Under the pieces are notes generated by a model. The model was given only the letters and a program-made list of their open reading frames with translations, did not search any database and had not been told where the DNA came from. Below, in pieces: positions 44,585-55,206 of a DNA stretch of 64,000 bases (the stretch's first letter is position 1; every line of letters begins with the position of its first letter). Source of the DNA: Streptomyces pluripotens (GTDB taxonomy: Bacteria; Actinomycetota; Actinomycetes; Streptomycetales; Streptomycetaceae); assembly GCF_000802245.2 (NCBI RefSeq), contig NZ_CP021080.1, positions 2,852,001 to 2,916,000 of the forward strand. Direction: 5' to 3'. A program made the translations under genes and the position numbers.

Positions 44585-45580
44585 TCAGCGCGTGGCGGGG
44601 AGCCAGCCGTCCTGGACGGCATGCACCCCCGCCTCGAAGCGGCTGCGGGCGTCCAGGCGTTCCATCAGGGTCGCCGCGATGCGTCGGGCCGTGCGTGGGG
44701 AGACACCGAGGCGTTTGGCGATGGACTCGTCGGTGGAGCCCTGGGCGAGCATCTTGAGGACGGCGCGCTCCTGCGGCGGCATCCCGTTCGCCTCGTGCTT
44801 CGGGGCGGCCCCCAGCGGTGTCGCCGTACTCCACACGCTCTCGAACAGGGCGCACAGGGCGACGACCGTACCGGCGCCGCTCAGCACCACCCCGCCGGCC
44901 CGCGCATCGTCGGTGTCGATGGGCAGCACCGCCCGGCTCCGGTCGAAGATGATCATCCGGATCGGCAGGTCGGGCGCGGTACGCACCTGCCTGTCACGCG
45001 CGTGCAGCCAACGGGCGTGGTCCCGCGTGGGCGGGTGGTTGCGCATGCTGTCCAGGTAGATGGTCCGCGTGCGGACACCCCGGTTGAGCAGCGCGGGGTT
45101 CGGCGCCCAGCTGGTCGCGAGATCGTCGGGCAGGTGCGCGCCGCCCGGCGCGAAGGTGGCGACCTCGTACTGCGCGAACTGGGCGAGCTCCGCCAGCCGC
45201 TCCCGGATCGCCTCCAGGTCGGTCAGCTGTTCTGATTCGCTCTCCTTGGCGACCGTCCGCAGTGACGAACACTCGGCGATCAGTTGGGCCGCGGCGGCCC
45301 TGGACGCCTCCACGCGCATCTGTTGTGCCACCAGTTCTGCCTGCTGGCGGGCCAGCAGGATCTTCATCGCGGCCTCCGGGCCGATCGCCCGGAACCCGAT
45401 TCCCTCGCGGGCCGACGGCTGGATCAGAGCGAGTTCACTGAGCCGGTCCAGACCGGACCGGACCCTTTCCTCAGCCAGGCCCAGCCGGGCCGCCAGACAT
45501 GCGACGCCATCCCGGGGATTGGTCAGCATCCCCCGGTAGATGGCTTCAGCCTCGGAGTCGAGGCCCAAAACGTCCAACAT
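44585..45580 (-). CDS. LuxR-type transcriptional regulator with TrmB-like N-terminal domain
   Basis: A 331-aa regulator. Residues 1-70 form a winged-helix TrmB-like domain (LDSEAEAIYRGMLTNPRDGV, LAARLGLAEERVRSGLDRLSEL). A helical linker follows (VEASRAAAAQLIAE), then a PLD-like/unknown middle and a C-terminal LuxR helix-turn-helix (PPQERAVLKMLAQGSTDESIAKRLGVS, ARRIAATLMERLDARSR). It is convergent with the MFS gene (21 bp between stops). It probably controls the cluster. No TTA codon was seen. Confidence 0.88.
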   Translation of the reverse strand: MLDVLGLDSEAEAIYRGMLTNPRDGVACLAARLGLAEERVRSGLDRLSELALIQPSAREGIGFRAIGPEAAMKILLARQQAELVAQQMRVEASRAAAAQLIAECSSLRTVAKESESEQLTDLEAIRERLAELAQFAQYEVATFAPGGAHLPDDLATSWAPNPALLNRGVRTRTIYLDSMRNHPPTRDHARWLHARDRQVRTAPDLPIRMIIFDRSRAVLPIDTDDARAGGVVLSGAGTVVALCALFESVWSTATPLGAAPKHEANGMPPQERAVLKMLAQGSTDESIAKRLGVSPRTARRIAATLMERLDARSRFEAGVHAVQDGWLPATR

Positions 45581-45861
45581 GATGGGATCCCCCTGTACGA
45601 CACCGCCACATATCGCACATACGATCTTCGAAAAATTGTTGCCCTGAGCTTACTGACCTTGGAGCGCGAACGGTCCAGGACGATGGGTCGATTTCAAGCC
45701 AACGGTTCGGAATTCAATCAATACCGGGTCGGTGCGGGCGGGTACGCAGGCTGGACCATTCGTGTTCCCGAGAAGGCCACGGGGATGACGTTTTATGCCA
45801 TGGCACAAAGCGTCCAGGGCGGGCCCCTCCATCGTGCCGAGCGTGAATCGAAGATGAAGTC
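45581..45861. other. Regulator-flanking intergenic region
   Basis: Upstream of the LuxR-type gene and the 99-aa gene, this 281-bp region is relatively AT-rich (for example CTTCGAAAAATTGTTGCC near 45627-45644) and should carry divergent promoters. An overlapping 67-aa frame (45683-45886) has weak GC3 bias and is not accepted as a gene. Confidence 0.4.
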
Positions 45862-46161
45862 ATGCATCTCATCCACGTGCGCCTGAGATCCCCTTTCGGA
45901 GGTCCGGAACGCTCCCGACTCGCCGCACTGATCTCCTCGTACGCCGAGGAGGCGGACGGGCTGGAGCACGTTTCCGTCCACCGGCGCGTTCTGGGGGAGG
46001 TGACCCTGGGCCTGTTTCTCCTGGCGGGCAGCCTCGCCATCGCCGAGGAATCAGCGGCACGGCTCGTCGCGCGGGCCCTGAGCAGCCACGCCGAGCTGCA
46101 CGGACACACCATCCTCAGCGTCGGCGCCGCCCTGGTACCCGGCCCCTGGTGGAACTCCTGA
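45862..46161 (+). CDS. Small protein of 99 aa, unknown function
   Basis: Codon third positions are strongly GC-biased, supporting translation. The N-terminal half is mixed polar, with a charged segment (ALISSYAEEADGLEHVSVHRR). A hydrophobic helix follows (EVTLGLFLLAGSLAIAEESA), and the end is VPGPWWNS. There is no signal peptide and no recognised family. The ribosome site is weak. It is located between the two regulators and just upstream of the 36-aa peptide ORF and SARP gene, so it may be part of a regulatory or peptide-handling set. Confidence 0.6.
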   Translation: MHLIHVRLRSPFGGPERSRLAALISSYAEEADGLEHVSVHRRVLGEVTLGLFLLAGSLAIAEESAARLVARALSSHAELHGHTILSVGAALVPGPWWNS

Positions 46162-46365
46162 CCTCCACGTCACCCCAGGTCGGGGTGGACGGGTTAGGTC
46201 ACTGCATGTTCCGTCCACCCGGAATCCGTTCCTTCCGGAACCACGGTCGCCCACAGTGGGGACAGCGCCGGGAAAGGGAACGGCGAAGCAGCCCGGAGCA
46301 TTCGACTCCGTGGAGCAGAGCGGCGGCGCGCAAGCAATTGCCGGTGAACGAGAAGGAAATTCACG

Positions 46366-46476
46366 ATGGGCACCCGTTTCTCCGCGAGCCCCACCAGGAA
46401 CGCCACGCACACCGCGGCGACCGGCCTGGAGGCCCATGCCGACGAGATCCTCGCCGACATAACCTGGGGCAGCTGA
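46366..46476 (+). CDS. 36-aa peptide ORF upstream of the SARP gene
   Basis: The ATG at 46366 follows a good ribosome site (GAGAAGGAAA) and is closed by TGA at 46474-46476, 42 bp before the SARP start. The peptide has a Ser/Thr/Asn-rich first half (TRFSASPTRNATHTAAT) and an acidic amphipathic second half (LEAHADEILADI) ending in Thr-Trp-Gly-Ser. The Leu-Glu-rich segment before a short polar C-terminus recalls RiPP leader/core layout. It could serve as scaffold for the LanB-like enzyme, or be a leader/signal peptide for the SARP gene. Real translation is plausible but unproven. Confidence 0.5.
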   Translation: MGTRFSASPTRNATHTAATGLEAHADEILADITWGS

Positions 46477-46518
46477 GAAGCCCCGGTGACCGGTGCCGAA
46501 CCAAGGTGAGCGTGTCAG

Positions 46519-48357
46519 GTGGCAGAAGAAGACATGGAATTCCTGGTCCTGGGTTCTCTGGAAACGCGTGAATCGGGCGAACCGATCCCCGTCCGGGGCA
46601 TGCGCCAGCAGCGGCTCCTCGCCCTGCTGCTCCTCAACGCCAATCGGGTCGTCCCGGTGGACGTGCTCGTGGACGAACTGTGGCAGGACCCCCCTTCCTC
46701 GGCCCGCCCGCAGATCCACAACGCGATCCGCGACCTGCGTCGCATCCTCCCCGCCACCGGCGGCGCCAGCCTGGTCACGGTCAACGTCGGCTACCGGCTC
46801 GTCGTACGCGAGGACGCCATCGACGCCCACCGCTTCACCAGCCGCGTCCGCGCCGCCAAGGTGGCGGAGCGGGAGGGCCGGTGCGGCGAGGCCATCCGGC
46901 TGCTCCAGGCAGCGGTGGACCTCTGGCGGGGCGACGCCTTCGCCGGCATCCAGTGTCCGGCGATCACCAGCGCTGCCGTCAAACTCAACGAGCAGCGACT
47001 GACCGCCATCGAGGACCTCATGGCGCTCCGTCTGCGGATCGGCGAGACCAGTTCCCTGGTCGGCGAATTGCACGCACTGATCGCCGAATACCCGCTGCGC
47101 GACTCCCTCCGCGCCAGCCTGATGATCGCGCTGTGCCGCAGCGGGCGACAGGCCGACGCCCTCGCGGTCTACAACGAGGGCCGCCGCTTCCTGGTGGACG
47201 CGCTCGGCCTCGAACCGAGCCCCCAACTGCGTGCGTTGCACGCCGCGATCCTCGCCAACTCGCCGAACGTGCACGGCGCCGGCACCTCCGACCTCGCGAC
47301 CAGCCGTTCCCAGTCCCCGCAGGACCGCGCCCCGGCGGCACCCGGCGCCCCCCGCAACTACCTGCCGTACGACCTCGTGGACTTCACGGGCCGCGCCGCC
47401 GAGGTGGACGCCGTGCTGGCCGTGACCGGAGGAGAGCAGAGCCGTTCACCGGTCATGGTCGTGATCGACGGCATGGGCGGCGTCGGCAAGACCACACTCG
47501 CCGTACACCTCGCCCACCGTGTCACCCCGCACTACCCGGACGGCCAGTACTTCATCAACCTGCACGGGTTCAGCGCCACCCGGTCACCGATGCCGACCGA
47601 ACGCGCCCTCGGCCTGCTCCTCCAGGCAAACGGACTCGCCCCCAAGGAGATCCCGGACACCCTGGAGGAACGCAGCGCCCTGTGGCGTTCGCGCCTGGCG
47701 GGTCGGCGCTGCCTGATCGTCCTCGATGACGCCGCCGACAGCGCTCACGTCACTCCCCTGCTGCCGGGCACCGGCGGCTCGCTGGTGCTGGTCACCAGCC
47801 GCCGCAAGCTCACCGCACTGGACGGCGCACAGCCGCTCTGCCTCGACGTCCTGCCCCATGGCGACGCCGTCACCCTCTTCACCCGGATCGTCGGCAAGCC
47901 GCGCGCCGCCCACGACCCCGCGCGGACCACCGAAGCGGTCGAGCTGTGCGGCCGACTCCCCCTCGCCCTGCGCATCGCCGCGACCCGGCTGCGCGACCGT
48001 CCGTCATGGGCGGTGGCCGACCTCGTCGAACGCCTCGCCGACACAGCACAGCGCTCCCGCTGCCTACGCACCGCCGACCGCGACCTGATGGCTGCACTGC
48101 GGGTGTCGTACAACCAACTCACCCAATCTGAAAGGAAGTTCAGCCGCCTCATCAGCCTTCACCCGTCCTCCTCGTACGACGTTCCGCACGCCGCCGCCAT
48201 CACGGGGCTGCCCGCAGCCGACGTGGAGCACCACTTCGACGTGCTGGTCGAGAACAACCTCATCCGGGAGGAGTCGCCGGCCCGCTACTCCTTCCACCGC
48301 CTGGTCCGGGACTGCACACGGGAGTTGCTGGCGGAGGACGCCCCGGTGGCGGTGTGA
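46519..48357 (+). CDS. SARP-family activator with NB-ARC domain
   Basis: A 612-aa regulator of the AfsR/SARP type. An OmpR-like winged helix (EFLVLGSLETRESG to YRLVVRED) covers about residues 5-95. The bacterial transcriptional activation domain (IDAHRFTSRVRAAK to LGLEPSPQLRALH) covers about 100-250. An NB-ARC ATPase follows, with Walker A GMGGVGKTT near residue 317 and Walker B CLIVLDDA near 398. It lacks the C-terminal TPR array of AfsR. The GTG at 46519 follows AAGGTGAG; an ATG at 46534 is an alternative. It is the likely pathway activator acting at the repeats near 23739-23778. Confidence 0.93.
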   Translation: MAEEDMEFLVLGSLETRESGEPIPVRGMRQQRLLALLLLNANRVVPVDVLVDELWQDPPSSARPQIHNAIRDLRRILPATGGASLVTVNVGYRLVVREDAIDAHRFTSRVRAAKVAEREGRCGEAIRLLQAAVDLWRGDAFAGIQCPAITSAAVKLNEQRLTAIEDLMALRLRIGETSSLVGELHALIAEYPLRDSLRASLMIALCRSGRQADALAVYNEGRRFLVDALGLEPSPQLRALHAAILANSPNVHGAGTSDLATSRSQSPQDRAPAAPGAPRNYLPYDLVDFTGRAAEVDAVLAVTGGEQSRSPVMVVIDGMGGVGKTTLAVHLAHRVTPHYPDGQYFINLHGFSATRSPMPTERALGLLLQANGLAPKEIPDTLEERSALWRSRLAGRRCLIVLDDAADSAHVTPLLPGTGGSLVLVTSRRKLTALDGAQPLCLDVLPHGDAVTLFTRIVGKPRAAHDPARTTEAVELCGRLPLALRIAATRLRDRPSWAVADLVERLADTAQRSRCLRTADRDLMAALRVSYNQLTQSERKFSRLISLHPSSSYDVPHAAAITGLPAADVEHHFDVLVENNLIREESPARYSFHRLVRDCTRELLAEDAPVAV

Positions 48358-48378
48358 GCGGGAGCACCGCGCCGGCCG

Positions 48379-48490
48379 CGCCACCGGTCCGGTCCCGCCG
48401 TACGAACGGCTCCGTGCCCGGCTCGCCGCGCCGATCAGTACCGGACTGAGGCCCCGGCACAGCTGGGGATCACCGCCGGCAGCTGCCCCA
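48379..48490 (+). pseudogene. Decayed GntR-family regulator fragment, right flank
   Basis: The sequence encodes GPVPPYERLRARLAAPISTG up to a stop near 48447. After an internal deletion and frame change, AQLGITAGS follows near 48462-48490. Both pieces match a GntR winged-helix N-terminus. The first 64 bp match the left-flank relic (from 22989) at about 80% by eye. The relic lies directly between the SARP gene and the M56 peptidase gene. Confidence 0.6.
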
Positions 48491-48610
48491 TGGCGCCGGT
48501 CTTCGTCATACTGGCAGGGACACGCACCATCTGCGACACGCATCCGCGTGCCGCGCTCCAGGCACCACCGAGACCCACGTCCCCCTTTGACCAGGAACCG
48601 GACCCCCGGC

Positions 48611-49549
48611 ATGACCGTCTGCCTGCTCCTGCTAAGTGCCGTCGCCCTGACGGCCGCCGTGCCGGCGCCGCGCGCGCTGGCCCGGGCCGCCTGGCCCGAG
48701 CGGGAACCCGTGGTCGCGCTGTGGGTGTGGCAGTGCCTCGTCGCGTCCGTCCTGCTGTGCTGCCTGGCCTCACTCGTGCTGGGCACGGCAGCCGTCTTCC
48801 ACACCGTCCGTGACCATGTGTTCGCCCCCGCGCCGCCCGCCGTCACCGCCGCTTACGACCTCTCCGCCGCGCCGGTATGGGCCACCACCCTCACCGGGCT
48901 GCTGGCCTGCGGAGCCGCCTGGACGACCGCGGTGCTGGCCCGGGAACTCGTCGAGGCCCGCCGCAGCCGGGGACAAGCCCGGGCGCATCTGCGCGAGCGC
49001 GCCCCCGAGCTTCCGGCCGGGCTACCCGTGGCGCGCGGGCCGATGCTGGTGCTGGAGGAGGAGTACCCGGACGCCTGGTGGATGCCGGGCCATCCCCCGC
49101 AGCTGGTCGTCACCACGGGAGCACTGCAGCGCCTCACAGACCGTCAGCTGGACGCCGTCCTCACGCATGAGCGCGGTCATGCCCGCGCGCACCACGACTG
49201 GCTGCTGCATCTGTCGACCGCGCTCGCCGCGGGCTTCCCGCGCGTGCCGCTCTTCACCCACTTCTGTGAACAGACGCACCGCCTGGTCGAGCTAGCGGCC
49301 GATGACGCGGCATCCCGGCGTTGTGGTCACCTCACCACGGCTCTCGCACTGATCGAACTGAACCAGCACCGGGGCGTCCTCTCCTGCGCCTCCAGCCACC
49401 GCCTCCTCGGCGAACGTGTGGACCGCCTGTTGGAACCCCCACCGCGGTTGCTGCGTAGCCACCGGGCGCTCACCACGACCGTGGCCGCGTTGGCTCCCCT
49501 ACTGCCGCTGCTGATCACGTTCGCCCCGGGACTCACCGCGCTGTCCTGA
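48611..49549 (+). CDS. M56-family membrane metallopeptidase (BlaR/MecR-type catalytic domain)
   Basis: A 312-aa protein with hydrophobic helices near residues 1-20, 45-70, 95-115 and at the C-terminus. The zinc motif HERGHARAHHD (HExxH) lies near 190, and the third ligand region VELAADDAASRRCGH follows. It is homologous to the peptidase part of BlaR1/MecR1 sensors, but no penicillin-binding sensor domain is present. No BlaI-type repressor gene is adjacent. The ATG at 48611 was chosen over an upstream start at 48548. Confidence 0.88.
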   Translation: MTVCLLLLSAVALTAAVPAPRALARAAWPEREPVVALWVWQCLVASVLLCCLASLVLGTAAVFHTVRDHVFAPAPPAVTAAYDLSAAPVWATTLTGLLACGAAWTTAVLARELVEARRSRGQARAHLRERAPELPAGLPVARGPMLVLEEEYPDAWWMPGHPPQLVVTTGALQRLTDRQLDAVLTHERGHARAHHDWLLHLSTALAAGFPRVPLFTHFCEQTHRLVELAADDAASRRCGHLTTALALIELNQHRGVLSCASSHRLLGERVDRLLEPPPRLLRSHRALTTTVAALAPLLPLLITFAPGLTALS

Positions 49550-49597
49550 CGCGCACCACGGCCGGCCGTAGTGACGCCGGCACTGCGGCGCGTGCGG

Positions 49598-51610
<2,013 letters not shown>

Positions 51611-51983
51611 CGTCTCGCCCCCGTCGTCGTCCCTCGACCGCTGCCTCCACGATAGGGGGCCGGACCGACCGTACTGGAGTTGTCCACAGGATCACCCCCG
51701 CGTTCCCCGTCGGGGACACCGTCCTCGTGCGCATCTTCGGGGGGCCTCAGCGAAGAGGGCCGTTGCCGCAGTGCAACGCCTTCGAGCTGGAGCCGACCAC
51801 CGGGCCTCCACCGGCACCGGCGTCTTCCGCGCGCGCATGAAGCGGGACGTGCCGTTCCCGGTGGACCTCGACCTGACGCAGATCACGGAACGCCGTGACG
51901 GTGATCGATGACCTCGCCGGACACGCCGCTGCCCGGCACCTACCGGAAGGCGGGTGCCGGGCAGCGGCGTGTCCAAGAGCGCG
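51611..51983. other. Intergenic region between recQ and the nuo operon end
   Basis: No accepted gene is present. A weak coding-like piece reading RMKRDVPFPVDLDL lies near 51835-51880 and may be a relic. The strong hairpin at 51919-51974 terminates the leftward nuo transcript. Confidence 0.5.
51919..51974 (-). terminator. Strong hairpin terminator at the end of the nuo operon
   Basis: Perfect 22-bp arms at 51919-51940 and 51953-51974 with a 12-nt loop, 9 bp past the nuoN stop (51984). There is no T-tract, usual for streptomycete intrinsic terminators. Such a long stem also protects the mRNA 3' end. Confidence 0.85.
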
Positions 51984-53633
51984 TCAGCGAACGAACACCC
52001 CGGCCTGGCCCGCGAGGTCCAGGAAGTACTGCGGCGCCACGCCGAACACCACCGTGACCGCCACGCCGATGCCGATCGCCGCCATGGTCAGGGGCGAGGG
52101 CACGGCCACGGTCGGCCCCTCCGGCCTCGGCTCGCTGAAGAACATCAGCACGATGACACGGATGTAGAAGAACGCGGCGATCGCCGAGGAGATCACACCG
52201 ATCACGACCAACGGGGCCGCCCCACCGTCCGCCGCCGCCTTGAACACGGCGAACTTCCCGGTGAACCCTGAGGTCAGCGGAATGCCGGCGAAGGCCAGCA
52301 GGAACACCGCGAACACGGCCGCCACCAGCGGCGACCGGCGGCCGAGCCCCGCCCACTTCGACAGGTGGGTCGCCTCGCCGCCCGCGTCGCGCACCAGCGT
52401 GACCACGGCGAACGCGCCGATCGTGACGAAGGAGTACGCGGCCAGGTAGAAGAGGACGGACGACACCCCGTCCTTGGACGTGGCGATGACACCGGCGAGG
52501 ATGAACCCGGCGTGCGCGATGGACGAGTACGCCAGCAACCGTTTGATGTCGGTCTGCGTGATGGCGAGGATCGCACCGCCCAGCATGGTGATGATCGCCA
52601 CTGCCCACATGACCGGACGCCAGTCCCAGCGCATGCCGGGCAGCACGACGTACAGCAGGCGCAGCAGCGCCCCGAACGCCGCGACCTTCGTGGCCGCCGC
52701 CATGAAACCGGTCACCGGGGTCGGTGCACCCTGGTAGACGTCGGGCGTCCACATGTGGAAGGGCACCGCACCCACCTTGAACAGCAGCCCCATCGTGACC
52801 ATGGCGGCGCCCATCAGCAGCAGTACGTCGTTGCCCATGGTGTTGGCCAGTGCCGGATCGACGGTGCGGACCGTGCCGTCGACGACCTCGGCGATCCGCG
52901 CGTACGACACCGAGCCCGCGTAGCCGTACAACAGCGCGATGCCGAACAGGGTGAACGCCGAGGCGAACGCGCCGAGCAGGAAGTACTTGACCGCGGCCTC
53001 CTGCGACATCAGCCGCTTGCGGCGGGCCAGCGCGCACAGCAGGTACAGCGGCAGGGAGAAGACCTCCAGGGCCACGAACAGCGTCAGCAGGTCGTTGGCC
53101 GAGGGGAACACCAGCATGCCGCCGATCGCGAAGAGCAGCAGCGGGAAGACCTCCGTGGTCGTGAAACCGGCCTTGACCGCGGCCTTCTCGCTGTCACCGC
53201 CCGGCACGGACGCGGCCTGCGCGGCGAAGGAGTCCACCCGGTTGCCGTGTGCCGCCGGGTCCAGCCGCCGCTCGGCGAACGTGAAGAGTCCGACCAGACC
53301 GGCCAGCAGGATCGTGCCCTGCAGGAAGAGGGACGGGCCGTCGACCGCGATCGCCCCCATGGCCGCGATGTGCGCCTTGGTGGTGCCGTATCCGTCGGCC
53401 GCGAGCGCCACGACGGCGGCGAACGCGGCGCACAGCGCCACGGCGGACACGAACACCTGTGCGAAATAACGGGACTTGCGCGGAACGAAGGCCTCGACCA
53501 GCACCCCGAGCAGTGCGGCGCCGATGACGATCAGCGTCGGCGACAATTGTCCGTATTCGATCTTCGGCGCGTCGATCTTCGAGATCGAGCCGGCCGCGGT
53601 TGTCCACAGGCTGTGGACGGCTACTGCGCTCAC
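51984..53633 (-). CDS. nuoN: NADH-quinone oxidoreductase subunit N
   Basis: A 549-aa antiporter-like membrane subunit of complex I with about 14 helices. Key parts are the proton-channel region LFVALEVFSLPLYLLCAL with its conserved Glu, KVGAVPFHMWTPDVYQGAPTPVTGFM (Lys and His of the Mrp-type channel), and ITQTDIKRLLAYSSIAHAGF. It translocates protons on quinone reduction. The GTG start overlaps the nuoM stop by 4 bp. It is the last gene of the operon. Confidence 0.95.
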   Translation of the reverse strand: MSAVAVHSLWTTAAGSISKIDAPKIEYGQLSPTLIVIGAALLGVLVEAFVPRKSRYFAQVFVSAVALCAAFAAVVALAADGYGTTKAHIAAMGAIAVDGPSLFLQGTILLAGLVGLFTFAERRLDPAAHGNRVDSFAAQAASVPGGDSEKAAVKAGFTTTEVFPLLLFAIGGMLVFPSANDLLTLFVALEVFSLPLYLLCALARRKRLMSQEAAVKYFLLGAFASAFTLFGIALLYGYAGSVSYARIAEVVDGTVRTVDPALANTMGNDVLLLMGAAMVTMGLLFKVGAVPFHMWTPDVYQGAPTPVTGFMAAATKVAAFGALLRLLYVVLPGMRWDWRPVMWAVAIITMLGGAILAITQTDIKRLLAYSSIAHAGFILAGVIATSKDGVSSVLFYLAAYSFVTIGAFAVVTLVRDAGGEATHLSKWAGLGRRSPLVAAVFAVFLLAFAGIPLTSGFTGKFAVFKAAADGGAAPLVVIGVISSAIAAFFYIRVIVLMFFSEPRPEGPTVAVPSPLTMAAIGIGVAVTVVFGVAPQYFLDLAGQAGVFVR

Positions 53634-55201
53634 TTGGCCGCCTCCACCTCGGGCTGGGGATCCTTCTTGTGTACGTCGGACAGGGTCTGTTTGACCGCCG
53701 GGTTGACGATGTCCGTGACGGGCTTCGGATAGACGCCCAGGAAGATCAGCAGCACGATCAACGGGGCGACGACCACGAGTTCCCGCGCGCGCAGGTCGGG
53801 CATCGCCGAGACCTCGGGCTTCACCGGGCCCGTCATCGTCCGCTGGTACAGGACGAGGGTGTAGAGCGCGGCGAGGACGATGCCGAAGGTGGCGACGATG
53901 CCGATCACCGGGTAGCGCGTGAACGTGCCGACCAGGACCAGGAACTCGCTGACGAACGGAGCGAGTCCGGGCAGCGAGAGGGTGGCGAGGCCACCGATCA
54001 GGAAGGTGCCGGCGAGTACCGGGGCCACCTTCTGCACGCCGCCGTAGTCGGCGATGAGCCGCGAGCCGCGCCGGGAGATCAGGAACCCGGCCACCAGCAT
54101 CAGCGCAGCCGTGGAGATGCCATGGTTGACCATGTACAGCGTGGCACCGGACTGCCCCTGGCTGGTCATCGCGAAGACGCCCATGATGATGAAGCCGAAG
54201 TGCGAGATCGACGCGTACGCCACCAGACGCTTGATGTCACGCTGACCGACGGCGAGCAGCGCACCGTAGACGATGCTGATCAGGGCCAGTACCAGGATGA
54301 CCGGCGTCGCCCACTTGCTGGCCCCGGGGAACAGCTGGAGGCAGAAGCGGAGCATCGCGAAAGTGCCCACTTTGTCGACGACCGCAGTGATGAGGACGGC
54401 GACCGGGGCGGTGGACTCCTGCATGGCGTTGGGCAGCCAGGTGTGCAGCGGCCACAGCGGCGCCTTCACCGCGAAGGCGAAGAAGAAGCCGAGGAACAAC
54501 CAGCGTTCGGTGCTGGTCGCCATGTGCAGCGAACCGCTCGCGCGGGCCTCGGCGATCTGCTGGAGGGAGAAGTTCCCGGCCACCACGTAGAGCCCGATCA
54601 CCGCGGCCAGCATGATCAGACCGCCGACCAGGTTGTAGAGCAGGAACTTGACCGCCGCGTACGACCGCTGGGTGGCCGCCGCCGCCTCACCGTGCTCGTA
54701 CGCACGGTCCCCGAAGCCGCCGATGAGGAAGTACATCGGGATGAGCATGGCTTCGAAGAAGATGTAGAAGAGGAAGACGTCGGTGGCCTCGAACGAGATG
54801 ATCACCATCGCCTCGACGGCGAGGATCAGCGCGAAGAAGCCCTGAGTGGGGCGCCAGCGGCGGCTGCCGGTCTCCAGCGGGTCGGCATCGTGCCAACCCG
54901 CGAGGATGATGAACGGAATCAGCAGGGCGGTCAGGGCGATCAGCACCACCGCAATGCCGTCGACGCCCAGCTCGTAGCGAACCCCGAAGGCCTTGATCCA
55001 GGGATGGGACTCGGTGAGTTGGTAACGGCCGCCGCCAGGGTCGAAGCGGACCAGGACCGCGATCGCCAGGCCGAGGGTGGCGAGTGAGGCGACCAGCGCG
55101 AGCCATTTGGCGGCAGTGCGCCGGGCGGCCGGGACGGCGGCCGTGGCGACCGCCCCCAGAGCCGGTAGCACCGCCGTCGCTGTCAGCAGAGGAAAGGACA
55201 T
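53630..55201 (-). CDS. nuoM: NADH-quinone oxidoreductase subunit M
   Basis: A 523-aa antiporter-like subunit. It contains FYIFFEAMLIPMYFLIGGFG (conserved channel Glu), AVKAPLWPLHTWLPNAMQESTAPVAV (channel Lys/His) and GQRDIKRLVAYASISHFGF. It lies 5 bp downstream of nuoL and overlaps nuoN by 4 bp. It is part of the membrane arm that pumps protons. Confidence 0.96.
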   Translation of the reverse strand: MSFPLLTATAVLPALGAVATAAVPAARRTAAKWLALVASLATLGLAIAVLVRFDPGGGRYQLTESHPWIKAFGVRYELGVDGIAVVLIALTALLIPFIILAGWHDADPLETGSRRWRPTQGFFALILAVEAMVIISFEATDVFLFYIFFEAMLIPMYFLIGGFGDRAYEHGEAAAATQRSYAAVKFLLYNLVGGLIMLAAVIGLYVVAGNFSLQQIAEARASGSLHMATSTERWLFLGFFFAFAVKAPLWPLHTWLPNAMQESTAPVAVLITAVVDKVGTFAMLRFCLQLFPGASKWATPVILVLALISIVYGALLAVGQRDIKRLVAYASISHFGFIIMGVFAMTSQGQSGATLYMVNHGISTAALMLVAGFLISRRGSRLIADYGGVQKVAPVLAGTFLIGGLATLSLPGLAPFVSEFLVLVGTFTRYPVIGIVATFGIVLAALYTLVLYQRTMTGPVKPEVSAMPDLRARELVVVAPLIVLLIFLGVYPKPVTDIVNPAVKQTLSDVHKKDPQPEVEAAK

Positions 55202-55206
55202 CGGTA

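Noticed and set aside
45683..45886. A 67-aa frame ending in a Cys/Ser/Thr-rich stretch (SCISSTCA) that resembles a RiPP core peptide
   Set aside because: Third codon positions are not GC-biased, the ribosome site is poor and the frame runs into the better-supported 99-aa gene; chance ORF is more likely.
44585..48357. Possible bldA control through TTA codons in the two cluster regulators
   Set aside because: Reading both genes by eye I found no in-frame TTA codon.
51700..51911. Possible relic of a small endonuclease-like (Uma2) gene reading RMKRDVPFPVDLDL
   Set aside because: Only a short protein-like segment is visible and frames change; not enough to name or bound a pseudogene.
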